From: Cycas panzhihuaensis
Taxonomy: Eukaryota; Cycadophyta
Assembly (NCBI GenBank): GCA_023213395.1
Contig: CM041465.1
Coordinates: 168,337,741-168,401,740, forward strand
Reading direction: 5' to 3'
Length of the DNA: 64,000 bases
The translations under genes and the position numbers were made by a program. The notes below the pieces were generated by a model, which was given only the letters and a program-made list of their open reading frames with translations, was not told the origin of the DNA and did no database searches. How positions within the stretch are numbered: the stretch's first letter is position 1; each line of letters starts with the position of its first letter. Of the stretch, positions 45,961-58,958 are shown piece by piece.

Positions 45961-48900
45961 GTGAGATGAGAAAGAGACCCTACAATATTATAATAGAACC
46001 CTTCTACTTCACAGGCCCAGTAAGTTGGATTAAAATTTTCTTAATAAGGTTGTTAGAAGGACAACTCTTGGTAGATTGGGGTTAATCTTAGCATAGGCTT
46101 AATACAAGTCTTAGGCTTGGTAAGGATCTTAAATAGAATAAGATTTATGGGGTGGGCATCTAGGTTGAGCCTAAAAGGGGTCCTAGGACCACTTAGAGGG
46201 GACTTGGCCTACCATTAAGGAATGGTCATTAGTCAAAAAATTAAGTGGATAAAATGGATTAGAATTATATGAGGAAAGGCCTTGAGAGAATCACTGTATA
46301 TGAGAAGTAAAGGTAAAAGAAGAAAAGTATAGGTAGAAAGGTTGACATGCACATAGGTCATAAAGCTAAGTAGAAGGTGTGAGGGGTCTTCACAAAGATA
46401 GCTAATGGAGTAAGCAAAGACTTTCCCTATCATGAAGGTTCAAAATAAAGAAGAATAAAGGGGGATAACAACACAATACTAGGCTAACACGTAGCTAGAG
46501 AGTCCCTAATATGGTCACTAATGAATTTGAATGAGTGAGGGGGAGAGGACATGTAAATCATGACCTTGGTAATGGACCTAAAAGTTGAGAGTAATTTGAG
46601 TAGGGAGGGGTACATGCATATGCCCCTTATTCAAATGTTTGTGCATTTATTATATACTGTTGTGGGAATGTTTGACACTATACTTGACCATATAGGCAAA
46701 GGGCAATATACAAGTATGTATGATGTGTTAAGAAAGGTGAAAATAAAAGGAAAGTAATGCTAACTACATCTATTTAACAAATAGAGAGAAAACTATAGTG
46801 AAAAAATGTATATAAGACAAATATACATCAACTAAAGAATGTGAACTAAAAGCAAACTAATAATAACTTGACATAAAATCAATCAAACTATAATTAGCAT
46901 CCTCAAAAGGACTAATTAGAACATAGAAAGCCCTCATGATGAAAGGGAGATAATTAAGCACAAATACTCATAACTCCTGTGTTGCTATGCACTTATCCTG
47001 TATAGTTAAACCCCCTAAGCTGACTGACCTATCCTAACCTAGACTTCTACTTGACCTAAAAGTGGCATACTCAATCTATAAAGATAAGGAAAAATTTGCC
47101 TAGAGAGAGAGTTCTAAAGGAAATAAAACCATAGGATAGATCTCATAAATAGGTTAGTGGGCACTCATTAATATCAGTGATTGCTCTCACACAAATGCAA
47201 GAGTGGCTTGACAATGCCCACATTTGATTTCAATGAACCTCAAGCTATAACAAGGTGAAGAAGATAAAGGATGTCACTCTCAATAAGAGAGATGATACTC
47301 ACTTAACTATCCATGCTTAACGTACAAGTGCATGGCAAGGATAGACATCCTTTAACCACCTATTCATAATATAAATCAAATGCTCAACACCTAAAGGTAT
47401 AAGACAACCTCTCTTATTTGGTAATGACACTTAGGTGGAAAAAAAATTGTCCCCCTTCTTTGGTAGAAAGAAGGACCCTATACCCTAAAAGAGACTAAAG
47501 AAGCAAACAAATCACACACCTAAGGCAACTAACATATAATTTTGATTATTTGTAGATAGCATAATAACTTAACTAATTGAAAGAGAATGTTGCCCCATGG
47601 ATTTGAGGAACCATAACTAGTATGAACCTCTTCTTTATTAGGCCCCTAAGAAAGTACATGCTAAAAATAAAGATGTAAATACAATATGCATAGTAACACA
47701 ATATGAAATATTCCTTTTAACCCTTTTTTTTAATTTCTCTTTCCCTATTTAAATTAAAATCCTATGAGCAATGATGAAGAAAAGCAAATAATAGAGATTT
47801 AAGCATATAAGAAAACCAACTTTTCTTAATGTTCTTCTTTTGCAAAATAAAACTAAGAAGCCAAAATGATGATTTATGATCTTTTTCTTTTATAAAGGAA
47901 GCTAGAAATATAGGATTTATGAGGGGTACCTAGTGAGATGCACTAATCACCAATCTTAACCTTTTTTAAAGTTAATTTTAAGCTCTCCAAACTACTAATG
48001 AAACTCAAAAGAAATTAAGCTAATATGTGATATTAGAAACAAAATTTCTCAGAAATGTCTTATTGAATTTTTGCTTTCTAGAGTAGGCTATGACAAAAAA
48101 TAATTGTCCAAAAAATGAAAATGCTAAAATATATGTTTAAACACACTTTGGCACTAACCTATTCTTTGGCCTTTTCATTAGAATTTCTGCAGTATAATGG
48201 CTACACAATAGACTCTAAACTTTGATAGGAAAGAGGATAAAAAGAAGGAGAGAGAAGGAGAATCTCCAAGCTACTCTATATGCTTCAAAACCCATAATAA
48301 AATTTATAGAGCTTCACCACCTGCATGAGTTAATGGCATGCAATACTATTGTGATGAAATCCAATGGAAAAGCTACCAAATCAATAAAATAAACCAAACA
48401 TATAAAGTAGGCAAAAGTAAGTGTGAAATATGACCCAAAAATGTCAAAGTTGTCCACTCCTTTTAGAGCCCAAAGAGCAATATTAGGCCCTTATTTGACT
48501 ACAAGACACCAATATACAAAGGAGGTTAAAGATTCCAAAATAAGAAATTCAAATTAACATAATAAATAAGTAAAGGCAATTCAATACCAGAGAGAGAAAT
48601 AAATAAAAATCTTGGGAATAATGGTAAAAATATTAGATTTGTGTGGGGGATTATTTATTTTAAGAGATAGAGGGATGCAAATAACTATAAACTCTAACTA
48701 ATTAATTCTCTAACAATGTCTAATGATCAATTTTGAAGCCAAGAATGGAAGCTAATAAGGAAGATTAGATGAACTCAAACAACTTAAAAAAAAATTAGTA
48801 GCATAACAACAACTCAATAAACTTGCAATATGACCTTTTTTCAATAAAAATAGTGGGTATAAATAGACTAGGATGAAGGATTAGGCCTATAGTTTCAATC

Positions 48901-49978
48901 CCATAGATTTTGGAGAAACCATAGGCAAAACCCTATGCTTTTAGTGAGAAATTATAAGAGTAGGCCTTAAGTATCCTTTGGTTTCATCCTTGGGCAACCC
49001 ATGATTTTGATGAAGCCATAAATAGAGCTCACATTTGGGCACTATTAATATGTAGCCAAATAGAGGCCTAAAAACTTTTACAAGTGAAAAAGGTTATATG
49101 GTGAAGTTTGGTGTGGTACCATAAAGAATCTTCATCATATCATGAAGCTTTAATGTTTTTAATAGTTTTGTGTAAAAATTGGTTATAAAGCCTAAAAATT
49201 AGTGTAGTATAGCAAAAAACAAGGTGCTATAAGTAATAATCACAATGAGAGAAGAGAGAAATAATGAACAATAGATCAAATCTGATGAAAAAATGATTGA
49301 AAGAGTAAGTTGAGAAGAAGAAAGACACAAGTAGGGAAAGAGAAAGACTAAACATGTCTTATAGAGGCATTAAGGGGTTGTTTCTTAACTCATCAACCTC
49401 AAATAGACAATAATAAATCCATTAACCATGGTTAAAATCATCATAAACAAAGCATCAACATACTCATCTAGTAAATCAATAAGCAAACAAGAGCATATGC
49501 TTATAAAATAACTACTCTAAGCTATCTTAAGCTAAGTTTAAAAAGGGGACAAGTATATACTTTCACTTACCTATTAGCGTGATGTCCATAATATTCCCAA
49601 ATTATTGGAAATAATTTCTAAATTATTCTAAAATAATCTAGAAAATATAAAGAACATAGGACAATCTGTGATGTTTTTTAACCTACACTATTGTAAGGGC
49701 TATTATTTTCATAATACCTCGACATTTAGTTATCAACCCCTAAAGATGAACAAACAAAGTTAACAAAATAGATCAAAGTATTTAATAGAGAAAATGTTAA
49801 TGTATAAGAGCCCTAGTAGTTAGTTCAAGCATAAAATCTTACAAAAATATAACTGTAACAAAAACAATAGAAGGTAGTAAGGGCACTCAAGTAGATTAGT
49901 TACTAGTTTGAAAGAAGAAATATGAGAAGGCATGACCTTATAGATAGAAACAAGAAAGCAAAAAAGAGATGAGGAAAG
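45961..49978. other. A+T-rich stretch, no supported gene
   Basis: This is expected to hold the leader and 5' LTR of the antisense gypsy copy, but no boundary could be placed. A segment near 49,118 (GGTACCATAAAGAATCTTCATC) resembles the start of the palindromic repeat at 22,490. The open frames at 46,233-46,433 (-) and 46,560-46,757 (+) have no family motifs. Confidence 0.4.
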
Positions 49979-50395
49979 TGTTAGATATGTTGAACACTTT
50001 GCAAGTGTTACATAGGTATAAGCATTACACTCGAGCCCCTTTATGGGGTTAAGGGCCTATTGTGGGGTCTGGGGGGCCAAGAATTATTTTTTGGTGTATT
50101 ATAAGGGTCTTTGTTGGCTTGTGGTTTATGCCCATTATATTGTAAAACCACGAGGTGGTATCTTATAATGTTGTGTCTATATATTCTTATGTAACAACAT
50201 ATGTAATGTAGTGTGGATGAATGTTTAATGAGTCAATGAGAAGAGTTAGGGTTTATTCGTCTCTGTAATTCTTTAGTTGTTACTTAAATTAATAAAAGGT
50301 CTATGCTTGGACCTGAATATGCTAGTGTTCTTTATTGAGTGCTTGACTTATTTATGTTATTTATTCTTTGCATGGTTTAAAGTTATATTATCACA
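49979..50395 (+). repeat. probable solo or 5' LTR with G+C-rich core
   Basis: Starts TGTTAGATATGTTG, holds a G+C-rich core with paired C and G runs at about 50,030-50,085, and could end at ATATTATCACA (50,395). A second copy and a clear primer site were not found, so the end is a guess. The architecture resembles the 3' LTR at 42,607. Confidence 0.45.
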
Positions 50396-50429
50396 TTACT
50401 TCTGTGGTTATATTTTCTCTTGAGAAAGA

Positions 50430-51720
50430 AAGAAGGAGATCACTAAAGAAAAAAGTAAATTAGAAGAAAAAGTAGAAGGAGAGGAGGGATTATAACCATA
50501 TACAAAAGAATAGACCAAGATTGAAGTAGAACCAACTTAAGAATCTATATTCATTAATTTTGAAGATGAAATAAATTAAAGTAAGGAATATCATAAGAAT
50601 TTAGTAGAAAAAAAAAGGAAACAACAAATAATTAAGCAGTTAATAAGCAAACAACAAAGATTGAATTTTCTCGGGATGAACAAATTTTAGAAGAGAGACT
50701 AGATCTAATGTTGTATGATCCTCATGATATATCCCAATGGAAAACATCTTTTTTAGGATGAGTCACATGATAGTTGGTAATAAAGTTAGAAAATATGTCA
50801 CAAAGCCACCAACAACCTTAAAACAAATAGCCTAGTTGGAGGATGAACTCTAAGTAGCCTAGTTAGAATATTTTATTAAATTTATTTTGAGTTATGTGGA
50901 TGATATTTTAGATTCTATATTATTTAAAGAAAATTATCTTCAAATTAGGAGCTTAGATTTTTAAGTGGGATAAGGAACCAAATGAGTAAAATCAACTCTA
51001 GAGTAGGACTTGGGCATTAAGAATAGAATTAAAATCCATACAAGCTAATAATAAAGAACTTTATATGGAGATCATATAGTTGCAAATAGGTGAGACTCAT
51101 AATATAAAGTAGTTAGAAGCATAATATGACATTATGATATTATATGATTTCACATGGTTAAAGGGATAGGTGACACCACCTTTAATAATGATACTATATC
51201 TTATATATTTAAAGAGGGAGATTAAAATTTTAAAAGAAGCCTAAAAGGAAGTATGAGAGGTGTTAGGAGGATAATAAAGGTAAATTTCAAGATACCCCTA
51301 ATTTTAAAATTTTAGGGGAAGGAAATGGGTGAAAATTTTAAATTTTAAAGTTAAGTGGAGGCACTTGATCATTTTATGATGGGAGAGATATATGCTAATA
51401 GTGTAATCAATGATATAATTATAATTTAAAAATTACAACCAATACTATTATTATAGTCAAAGGGATGACCAAGTCTTCTGATCATATTTAGAGGTATGAG
51501 TAAAGACCTAATCATAGTCAGAGGTGTGACTATAGATCTTATTATAGTTAGAGGTACAACTAGAGATATGACCAAAGTCCTAATCATAGTTATAAGTATA
51601 ACTAGACATATCATTAGAGTCCTGATTGCAGTCAGAGGTACAACCAAAGGTGTGATTAGAGACCTTGAGGCTAGTCTAAAGTATGAATAAAGACCTTGAT
51701 CATAATCAAGAAGTATGGAA
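50430..51720 (+). pseudogene. gag-like remnant with Gln/Arg/Tyr-rich tail
   Basis: Plus-strand frames give LEERLDLMLYDPHDISQWKT, MSHMIVGNKVRKYVTKPPTT, YFIKFILSYVDDILDSILFK and ENYLQIRSLDF. From about 51,440 the tail reads NQYYYYSQRDDQVF and then in another frame NHSQRCDYRSYYS, RYDQSPNHSYKYN, SPDCSQRYNQRCD. Stops there (TAG) fall where Gln is expected. The DNA of the tail is an imperfect repeat with 31 and about 42-base units. Position after an LTR-like sequence and the composition suggest a retrotransposon Gag, but no zinc knuckle or capsid signature is certain. Confidence 0.4.
51453..51715 (+). repeat. imperfect tandem repeat, 31- and 42-base units
   Basis: Five to six units share a core near AATCATAGTCAGAGGTRYRAC. 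Some are about 31 bases and some about 42 because of an extra segment like AGATATGACCA. The repeat makes open frames appear on both strands. The biologically sensible reading is the Gln/Arg/Tyr-rich frame described for the gag-like remnant. Confidence 0.65.
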
Positions 51721-52683
51721 AAAAATATGGGTTATAATTAGAGTTTTGATTAATTAATGGATTGTATATAATATGATTAATCATGGTTGATAATAAATAG
51801 TTAGTTAATATTCTATTATAACCAAATGTATTTGTCTTATATCAAGTGAATGCTTATGAGAAGGATAGGTGTTCTAGTTTTAGGATTCTCTCTCTTTCTT
51901 ATTATAATGGATCATTGGCAACTTCTTTATAACAACTCTCCATATTGTATTATTTTGAGGAAACACTTAGTTATGAAAGAACCATATATGATGCCCTCTT
52001 ATGAATAAGAAGGTATTGATTTGCATTCCTCAATTGATGAGTATAGTTGTGGTTACTGTTATTTAGGTATTTGAGTTGATTTCTTAGGTAAATTACCTAA
52101 GTAGATAAATGAGTATAAAAGCACCTATTGGATGTTATCCTATTCTATGTAAAATTAAATAGCATTTATGCTTGTTAAATCATGTTATGATGGGAAAAAA
52201 ATTTGATAAAGTACTAAATCGCCTAAAAATAATTATTAAAATAAGTTCAAAATTCAAATATAAATATACCAACTTAGAGTAATTTTGATAACATCACCCT
52301 TGCCCTATAACTAATTTTAATTAATAGGAAGGAAGAAGGAAACTCCAAGCTACTTCAATCATTTGTAACTTATAATAAAAAAGGGTCCTTGATGTAATGT
52401 ATTATATATAAGATTAGTTATAAAGAATCAAGAAAGATATTTATAAAATATAATAGATAAATAATGAATTCAAAGTAGTAACTTCTTTTGAGTAAAACCA
52501 AATGTACAAAAGGTCTTAAATATGATGATTCATCACCAGAAATGGGCCCCAATTGGAAGAAATGAAACCACCCCTTCCCCCACCCTTTATTAAAACTAAT
52601 CAATTAGAGAGTCAAACAAAATATAAATTAAGGGAAATAATAAGATGAAAGTGAGTGAAAAAATATCAAACCAAACAGAAGAC
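51721..52683. other. no supported gene
   Basis: A+T-rich, with no second LTR for the element at 49.98-51.7 kb and no coding frame with family motifs. It ends at the left target duplication of the LINE. Confidence 0.5.
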
Positions 52684-52697
52684 AAGTTAGATGTTGG
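52684..52697 (+). repeat. left LINE target-site duplication
   Basis: AAGTTAGATGTTGG here is repeated exactly at 55,095-55,108 after the poly-A tail. The ATG inside it (52,691) is what makes a long open frame appear to start here; the first residues Met-Leu come from target DNA. Confidence 0.9.
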
Positions 52698-53992
52698 GGC
52701 AAGGTGATCCCCTCTCTCCTTTCCTGTTCATTATTATGGCAGAAATGTTAGGTAGGGCGATGTTGGAGGCCCAGAGGATAGGGAGGATAACAGGTTTGAG
52801 AGCTTCCTCTAACCTAGATAATATTGTGTATCATCAGTTTGTAGACGATAATATTTTTCTCTATAAGGCCTCCTTGGGGGAGGCCAGAGCCTTAAAATCG
52901 GGTCTACAGGCTTATGAAAGGGCTACAAACCAAAAAATCAATTTGGACAAAAGCTCGACCTTTTTTATCAATACTCTGGAGAGGCTGCAAAGAAAAATAA
53001 GCAGGATTTTGGAGATGGCTAGAGGCTTCCTCCCTAGCTCTTACCTTGGTATGCCTCTTTTTGTGGGAAAGATGGGGAAGGATTTGTGGGATCCTATAGT
53101 AAATAGATTCTATAGGAAGTTGGCAGGATGGAAAGGGGCGCTCCTCAGTTGGGCCAGGAAAATTCAGCTAGTGGTGGCTTCCTTGCAGAGTATTCAGGTC
53201 TATCAAATGACGGTTTTCAAAATACCGAGCAGAGTTATCTCAACTCTGGAGGGAATCATGAAGAGATTTCTTTGGTCAGGTGCTGAAGATAAAAAGAGAA
53301 TCCACCTAGTGTCCTGGGAGAAGGTCTGCAGGCCTAAGTGGGTGGGAGGTCTCAGCGTCAGAAGATTGGGCCTTTTTAATGAAGCTCTTTTAGCAAAGAC
53401 GGGATGGAGACTCACTAAAGAAGCTGGCTCGATCTGGGGAAAAATCATAACAAGGAAGTATCTGGGGGATAATCACTTTTTATTGGAGGAGGGGCTCTGC
53501 TCGGAGGGGTCCCCGGTATGGAGAGCCATCAGGACTTCGAGATCCCTTCTCCATGAAGGGGTGAGATGGAAGCTGGGGGACAGCGAAAGCATAAGGTTCT
53601 GGGAGGATAGATGGTGTAGACACTTTAAATTAGAGGAGATGCCTAACATCGGGACCATGAAGAGGGACTGTGTAAGACGTTATGGTCCCTTTGTTAAGAA
53701 TTATTGGGAAGGGCAAGGAAAGGACAGGAGGTGGAGATCGTTTGAGGAACTGCACAGCCTTGAGGAGGCGATCCACAGGGTGAAAGGGATCTTAGAAAAC
53801 CAGTATATCCCAAAGAGGTTAGTACCAGATTCTCTGGTATGGCCACCGTCATCTTCGGGTTCATATACGGTTAAAGCTGGTTATAATTTAGGGATGAGTA
53901 GGGAGGGCTGGGATAGGAATGACATTCTAGCTGGGGTTTGGAAGATGAGGGTTCTCCCAAAAATAGCCGCTTTCTGGTGGTTATGCCTCTAA
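52691..53992 (+). pseudogene. LINE ORF2 fragment: reverse transcriptase C-terminal half
   Basis: This is a 433-codon open frame. QGDPLSPFLFIIMAEMLGRA is RT motif 4. The catalytic box is FVDD in YHQFVDDNIFLYKA (about 52,835-52,870), with both Asp present. LDKSSTFF, SYLGMPLF, WKGALLSWARKIQLV, MKRFLWSG, HLVSWEKVCRPKWVGGLSVR and RLGLFNEALLAKTGWRL are standard plant LINE blocks. The zf-RVT region begins at VWKMRVLPKIAAFWWLCL. A TAA at 53,990 stops it, after which the frame continues readable. The apparent start is accidental (in the target duplication). Confidence 0.93.
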
Positions 53993-55096
53993 AACAAATT
54001 ACTCACATTGGATAATCTTTCGAAGAGGGGCTTTAATTTGGCGAGTAGGTGCGTACTGTGTAAGGTGGAAGCTGAAACCCTAGACCACCTATGTATTCAT
54101 TATCCTTACATGATGGGCATTTGGAGTGTTATCTGGTCCGGGTTGGGGATAGCTTAGGTCTCTTCGAAATCCCTAGAAGAGCAGTGGTCAGCTTGGATCT
54201 CTCCTTTCAAAAACAAAATCCTATCTAGACTCTAGAAGATGATCCTTCTGGTAGGTTCTTGGTTCATTTGGAAAGAACAAAACAGGAGGATCTTCGAAGG
54301 TAAAGAGAAGGATAGCCCGGTGGTGCAGATAGAGATTAGGAAGGCTATCTCAGAAATGTTGGTTGAACCAAAAGAAGACAGGATATCCAAAGGGGAAGAA
54401 GATATTATCAAAGATTGGGGTATAGTTCCCCTGGAGGGTGTCAAAAAGAGGAGAAGAGATGTCAAGTGGCACCCTCCAGATGCATTATGAGTAAAAGTTA
54501 ACTTCAATGGAGCTGCCAAGGGCAACCCCGGTGAGGCGGGAGGAGGTGGCCTATGTAGGGATTCAGGAGGTAACTTGAGATGGGCTTTCGTGGAGTATTT
54601 GGGAGTTCAATTGAACCAAAAGGCTGAGGTTCGGGCTGTGTTGAGGGCCACAACTCTGATGGACAAGGAGAATATGCAAACGGTGATAATAGAGGGTGAT
54701 TCGATGTATACTATAAAATTCTTGAGAGGGGATGCCGACCCTGGTTGGGACAATATAGATATTTTCAGGGATGTCCAAGAAGTTTTGGGCTCCAGAGAGG
54801 AGGTTTAGATTTAGCATACTTATAGGGAAGGAAATTCGGTAGCAGATTGGTTGGCAAACTGGGCTGTGATAAATAAAAGATCAAAAGTCTGGAGAGAGGA
54901 GTACCCAGAGGAGTTACTGAGACTGGTCAGGGCAGATGCACATATGGGAGAGGTAGTTAGAGGAGAAGACCTAAACTTGGGCTAGACCATGGGCCTATCA
55001 TGGTCATTCTGTCTAAGCCATATGGCCTTGATGTACTAGGTTTGGGGACCTAGTTAAAACCCCTGTAATATTATTTTACCTTATCAAAAAAAAAAA
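52698..55096 (+). mobile_element. 5'-truncated L1-type LINE
   Basis: Insertion bounded by a 14-base perfect target duplication and ending in a poly-A run (about 55,086-55,096). The element begins inside the RT domain, at the QGDPLSPFLF motif, so most of it (ORF1, endonuclease, first half of RT) was never inserted. It is clearly richer in G+C than its surroundings and has few stops. It is therefore the youngest-looking insertion in the window. It lacks a promoter and could not move by itself. Confidence 0.95.
53993..54984 (+). pseudogene. LINE ORF2 fragment: zf-RVT and RNase H
   Basis: Continuing in the same frame: NKLLTLDNLSKRGFNLASRC then VLCKVEAETLDHLCIHYPY (zf-RVT with Cys and His residues), then GSWFIWKEQNRRIFEGKEK. 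RNase H (RVT_3) starts at VKVNFNGAAKGNPGEAGGGG near 54,490, where the first catalytic Asp (usually FDGAAKGNPG) is Asn. Glu in KAEVRAVLRA, Asp in IIEGDSMYTI and Asp in SVADWLANWAV remain. Stops are few (TAG in IA-VSS and RL-KM, TGA after DAL, two TAG near 54,806-54,812). The natural stop is TAG at 54,982-54,984. Confidence 0.9.
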
Positions 55097-55097
55097 G

Positions 55098-55102
55098 TTA
55101 GA
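55098..55102 (+). repeat. target duplication candidate of the LTR element, left
   Basis: TTAGA directly precedes the LTR start at 55,103 and recurs at 59,446-59,450. It also lies inside the LINE target duplication, which shows the LINE hit this boundary later. Confidence 0.6.
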
Positions 55103-55614
55103 TGTTGGAATTTTTAAAGTTTTTAAATATCTAATGTTTAATGTAATATTATGAACTCACACAAAACATTAATAAAATATGTGAAAAGAACAATTATTTA
55201 TGTAACTTCCTATTAGAATATGAAAAAACTCAATGATGTAATAGGTTTATCATAAGGTGATTATACATATAAATATGTATATATACCACTTGAGAACTTG
55301 TAAAAAGAGAGTGGAGAATAATTCTTCTAAAGAACTAATAAAAAGAAATAATACTTCAAACCTTCTCCCATGGTTTTTTCCCTATTAATTTTTCCACTTA
55401 TAAATCTTAGTGTCTCTTATGGTAATGTTTAATAATTTTTTATAATATTTGATATTAATATATATTATTCTTAACTTATAATTTATTTAAATTTTCTTCA
55501 TGATTCATCACTGTATTTCATTAATTTGGCTTTATATTTCTAACATCATATATCAATGCTTTCCCTATATTTAAATAATTTAATATGATATTGGAGTATT
55601 CAAAATTTCTAATA
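55103..55614 (+). repeat. 5' LTR of the 55-59 kb element
   Basis: Starts TGTTGGAATTTTTAAAG. Shared blocks with the 3' copy are ATTATTTATGTAACTTCC, CATAAGGTGATTATACATAT, AATATGTATA, ACTTGAGAACTTG, ATGGTAATGTTT and ATCATATATCAATGC. A primer-site-like TGATATTGGAGT sits at 55,586-55,597 near the end, so the true LTR end may be 55,585 instead of 55,614. Confidence 0.8.
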
Positions 55615-58600
55615 TGTGATTAAAACTCTAGGGTTATGAATGATCTTATAGAGAGTCATGGAAGTTTTACAACAAAATATAGTTTCAAAGACTTAATGAT
55701 TAAGTCTATTCTTTTAGCAGATATTGAGCCATTTTGAGTCAATTATTCCAGAGAAATGTGATAATGATTTTGGGATAAGTTGATAAAGATTTTAAATTTG
55801 AATAGAAGATGGACTCTCTTGATAATAAGTAATTTATGTGGATATTTATTTAAGTATATTAGTACTATATTCTAGAACATGTAAGTCAAGTCCCCATCAA
55901 ATATGATAAAGATAGAGAAGATGTTATTAGTTATATTAATTGATATGGATTGTCCCCTATAGAAGTGATTGAGATTTTATAAGATTGGTCATTTCACCAA
56001 ATTATAATTAGCAACAAAAAAATTAGATAAGTGATGGTGACACCTCTCTTACCCAGCTTCTTAATAATAAAATCTTTTATCTACATTTTGCTTATGAATA
56101 TTCTTTTAGTCAAAGGTACTTTCTCAATAGTTTGTTCTTTAGAAATGAGTAGAAATAATGAATTTTTAGTGTATTTAAAGTTTCATAGAGATTTTATATA
56201 TTACCATTAGAATGAGATTAAAAATAGGTTATTATGAGGACCTAATAATTAGACAGTACCTAAAAGATAGGCAATAGGTATGTACAATTGATATAAAGGG
56301 TTGAAGATATGAAAAATATTATTAAGTAACAAGATAAAGAAGGCATAATGAATAAAATAGGGTTTTAATAACACTAGCAAGCATGTCAAGGCACATATAA
56401 GTTAGACTTGAATTAAATATGGGTTTTACTAATTTATTACTTGTGATAAGAGATTATGTATTATGACACATATATGAGTTGAGTGACTTTGACAATATGT
56501 GAGATGAATATGAAAAGAAGCTAAATCCATAGACATGTTAGTTTCTAGTATATTTGTATATGTAATAGGGTTCATTGATGTAGATATCCATGAAATCATG
56601 AAGTCATAGAGATATGGAGATGTATTATTGACAAAGTATATACCTTTGATAAGAAGACCTATGGAATAGAAAGACTAAGCAAAATAAGCTACATGAATAT
56701 GGAAACATCAGAACTAAAATCCATCCGAATAGAACAATCCAACCCAAGGAGATCATATCTATTTATTAGGAATCCTTATTATTGATAATAGATTATCAAT
56801 AAATTTATCATCTAATGCTTCACCCAATTGAGCATATCCTACCTATAAAAATCATCCAACACATCTAAGGATAAATACTTTTGCCTATGAAAATGGGATC
56901 ACTAACCACTATTACAAATTGATCACCCAAATATTTAAAACTTAGATTATAGAGTTGTAGTAACCTACACAAAGTTAGTAACCTTGTAACAAACTTTTTA
57001 GCCATAAGTAATCGATTAGAGATAAGTGTGAGGTTCACAAAAAGAAATAAATGCCCACAGTCGTGAATAAAATTTCCATGAAGAAGTCTATAATTTACAC
57101 TAGTCATTGATTACAAAAGACAAACAAAAAATTGGTCACCTCAAACATAATACCCTTTGAAATTTATTACACATAAAATCTTGATGAGATCAAACGTAGA
57201 TTAAATCATTCATAAAATTTGTCAAAATCTATCACACAAAAAATAAAACCTTGATAATGGATTATTGATGAATTTTATTTATTTGTTATAATGTTTTATT
57301 ATCATTAAATTAAATTGAAATTAAAGTTCAAGTTTGATTAATCCCCTTTTATAGAATTGGTTGGTTACATGGAGTTTAACACACAACCAAGAGTTATAAT
57401 AAATAGGTTCTTATTAAATTTCAAATGATGTTTTCATTTTTAATAACCTATTTATCAATTTTTCAATCATAATTTTTGTATATGAAGTCAAAATTTTAAG
57501 TCATTAGTTTCTTTAGAAAGAGCATTTAGAAATGATTGAAACAGGTGGTTGTAAGACATATTTTGGAACTTAAATCATCATAATTTTAATTAATAAAGTA
57601 GATCAAGTTGATTTTGGAATAGTAAAAGTTACAATTTTTATGTACTTGAGGATATAATTTAGAATAGTTTAAAGATTTTGAAAGCTCATGAGTACATATT
57701 AAGAAAATAGATGATTAATAATGAGTTTGAATTTAAATTTGGTTAAAAGTAATATTTTAAGGCTTAAGTTAAAATTGTAGGAGCCTATTTGATATTTAAT
57801 ATGAGATAAGACATGTTGGACATGATGGTATTGATTTTCCTTAAGTATTTAAACATTTGATCTAGTGATACTAACCACTAATCAAATTGAATTTAACCTA
57901 GAATGAATACATGATTACTTGATTTATTGACTACATACATGATTGGTATGGAAACACCACCTATTTTAGATTTATTACAAAGAAGTCATTACTTTTATTA
58001 TTGTTTATTAAAAGTTTGGTTATGAGAATGATTGAGTTATTTTTACCTATTATGAGACATGGAGAAGATTCATATGTTGATTGTCTTGGTACCAAAATCA
58101 ACTATTAAAAAGTCCAATTGATACGTATTTATTAGTGAGAAATCTAACATTCCATGTATGACAAGAGGAATAGAAACATTTTTTCTTTATATTAACTTAT
58201 TATAGCTAACTTGATTTGCCTAGGTGGTAAGCCCTATTCCTAGAGTTAGTTTGTTCAATTTATTAATAAGATTGGTTGGTTCCCAAATAAAAGTTTTAGA
58301 AATATATGTTGAAGCATTAATAGAGGCAATGCATAATTTTTCTCACATACAAGAGGAAAGACAAATTCATTCTACTCTTATATAATATATTAGCTTAATA
58401 GCTAGTGTTGTTTTATTATTTGATTTTATTTAGCTAATGAACCATGTACAAAAAATATTTCTTATAGAACTAGTAATTATAAAGGCTAGTTATCCATGCA
58501 TTTTAGTAAATTGTTGTTATTTTATATAGACATCAACAATCATTTTAGTCCATGATATTTTGAGATGATAGAGATGACATTATTGGTTGTTGCAATTTTA

Positions 58601-58958
58601 TAGGTGAAAATATGAAGTTGATAAGGAGAAAAACTTTATATATCATGACAAAGTTGAAAGTCATGAATGATGATTACTTATTGGTTGATTGATGATGGTT
58701 TATACGTTTTATAGGTAGTTGGTTTCATATATTTAATTACAATTTAATATGATACATTATTAATAGGATTTACTTATAGGAAACAAGCATGATGAAGATA
58801 AATTTTAGAATGACTTTTAGGTTATAGGTGATTCAATTTGATGCATATTTTAGTATAAGATTATAGATTGTAGCATGAAGATAAAAGTTTAAAAAAAATG
58901 AAGTCAAAGATATGAAGATTACAAAGTTGAAGATTTAAGATATTAAGTAAGAAGGAGG

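Noticed and set aside
50700-51100. Endogenous plant pararetrovirus coat-protein region
   Set aside because: No movement protein, CCHC coat-protein motif or pararetroviral RT is present nearby; only gag-like composition is visible.
51426-51690. Overlapping open frames on both strands near 51.5 kb
   Set aside because: Produced by the imperfect tandem repeat; the biologically plausible reading is a third frame with a Gln/Arg/Tyr-rich tail.
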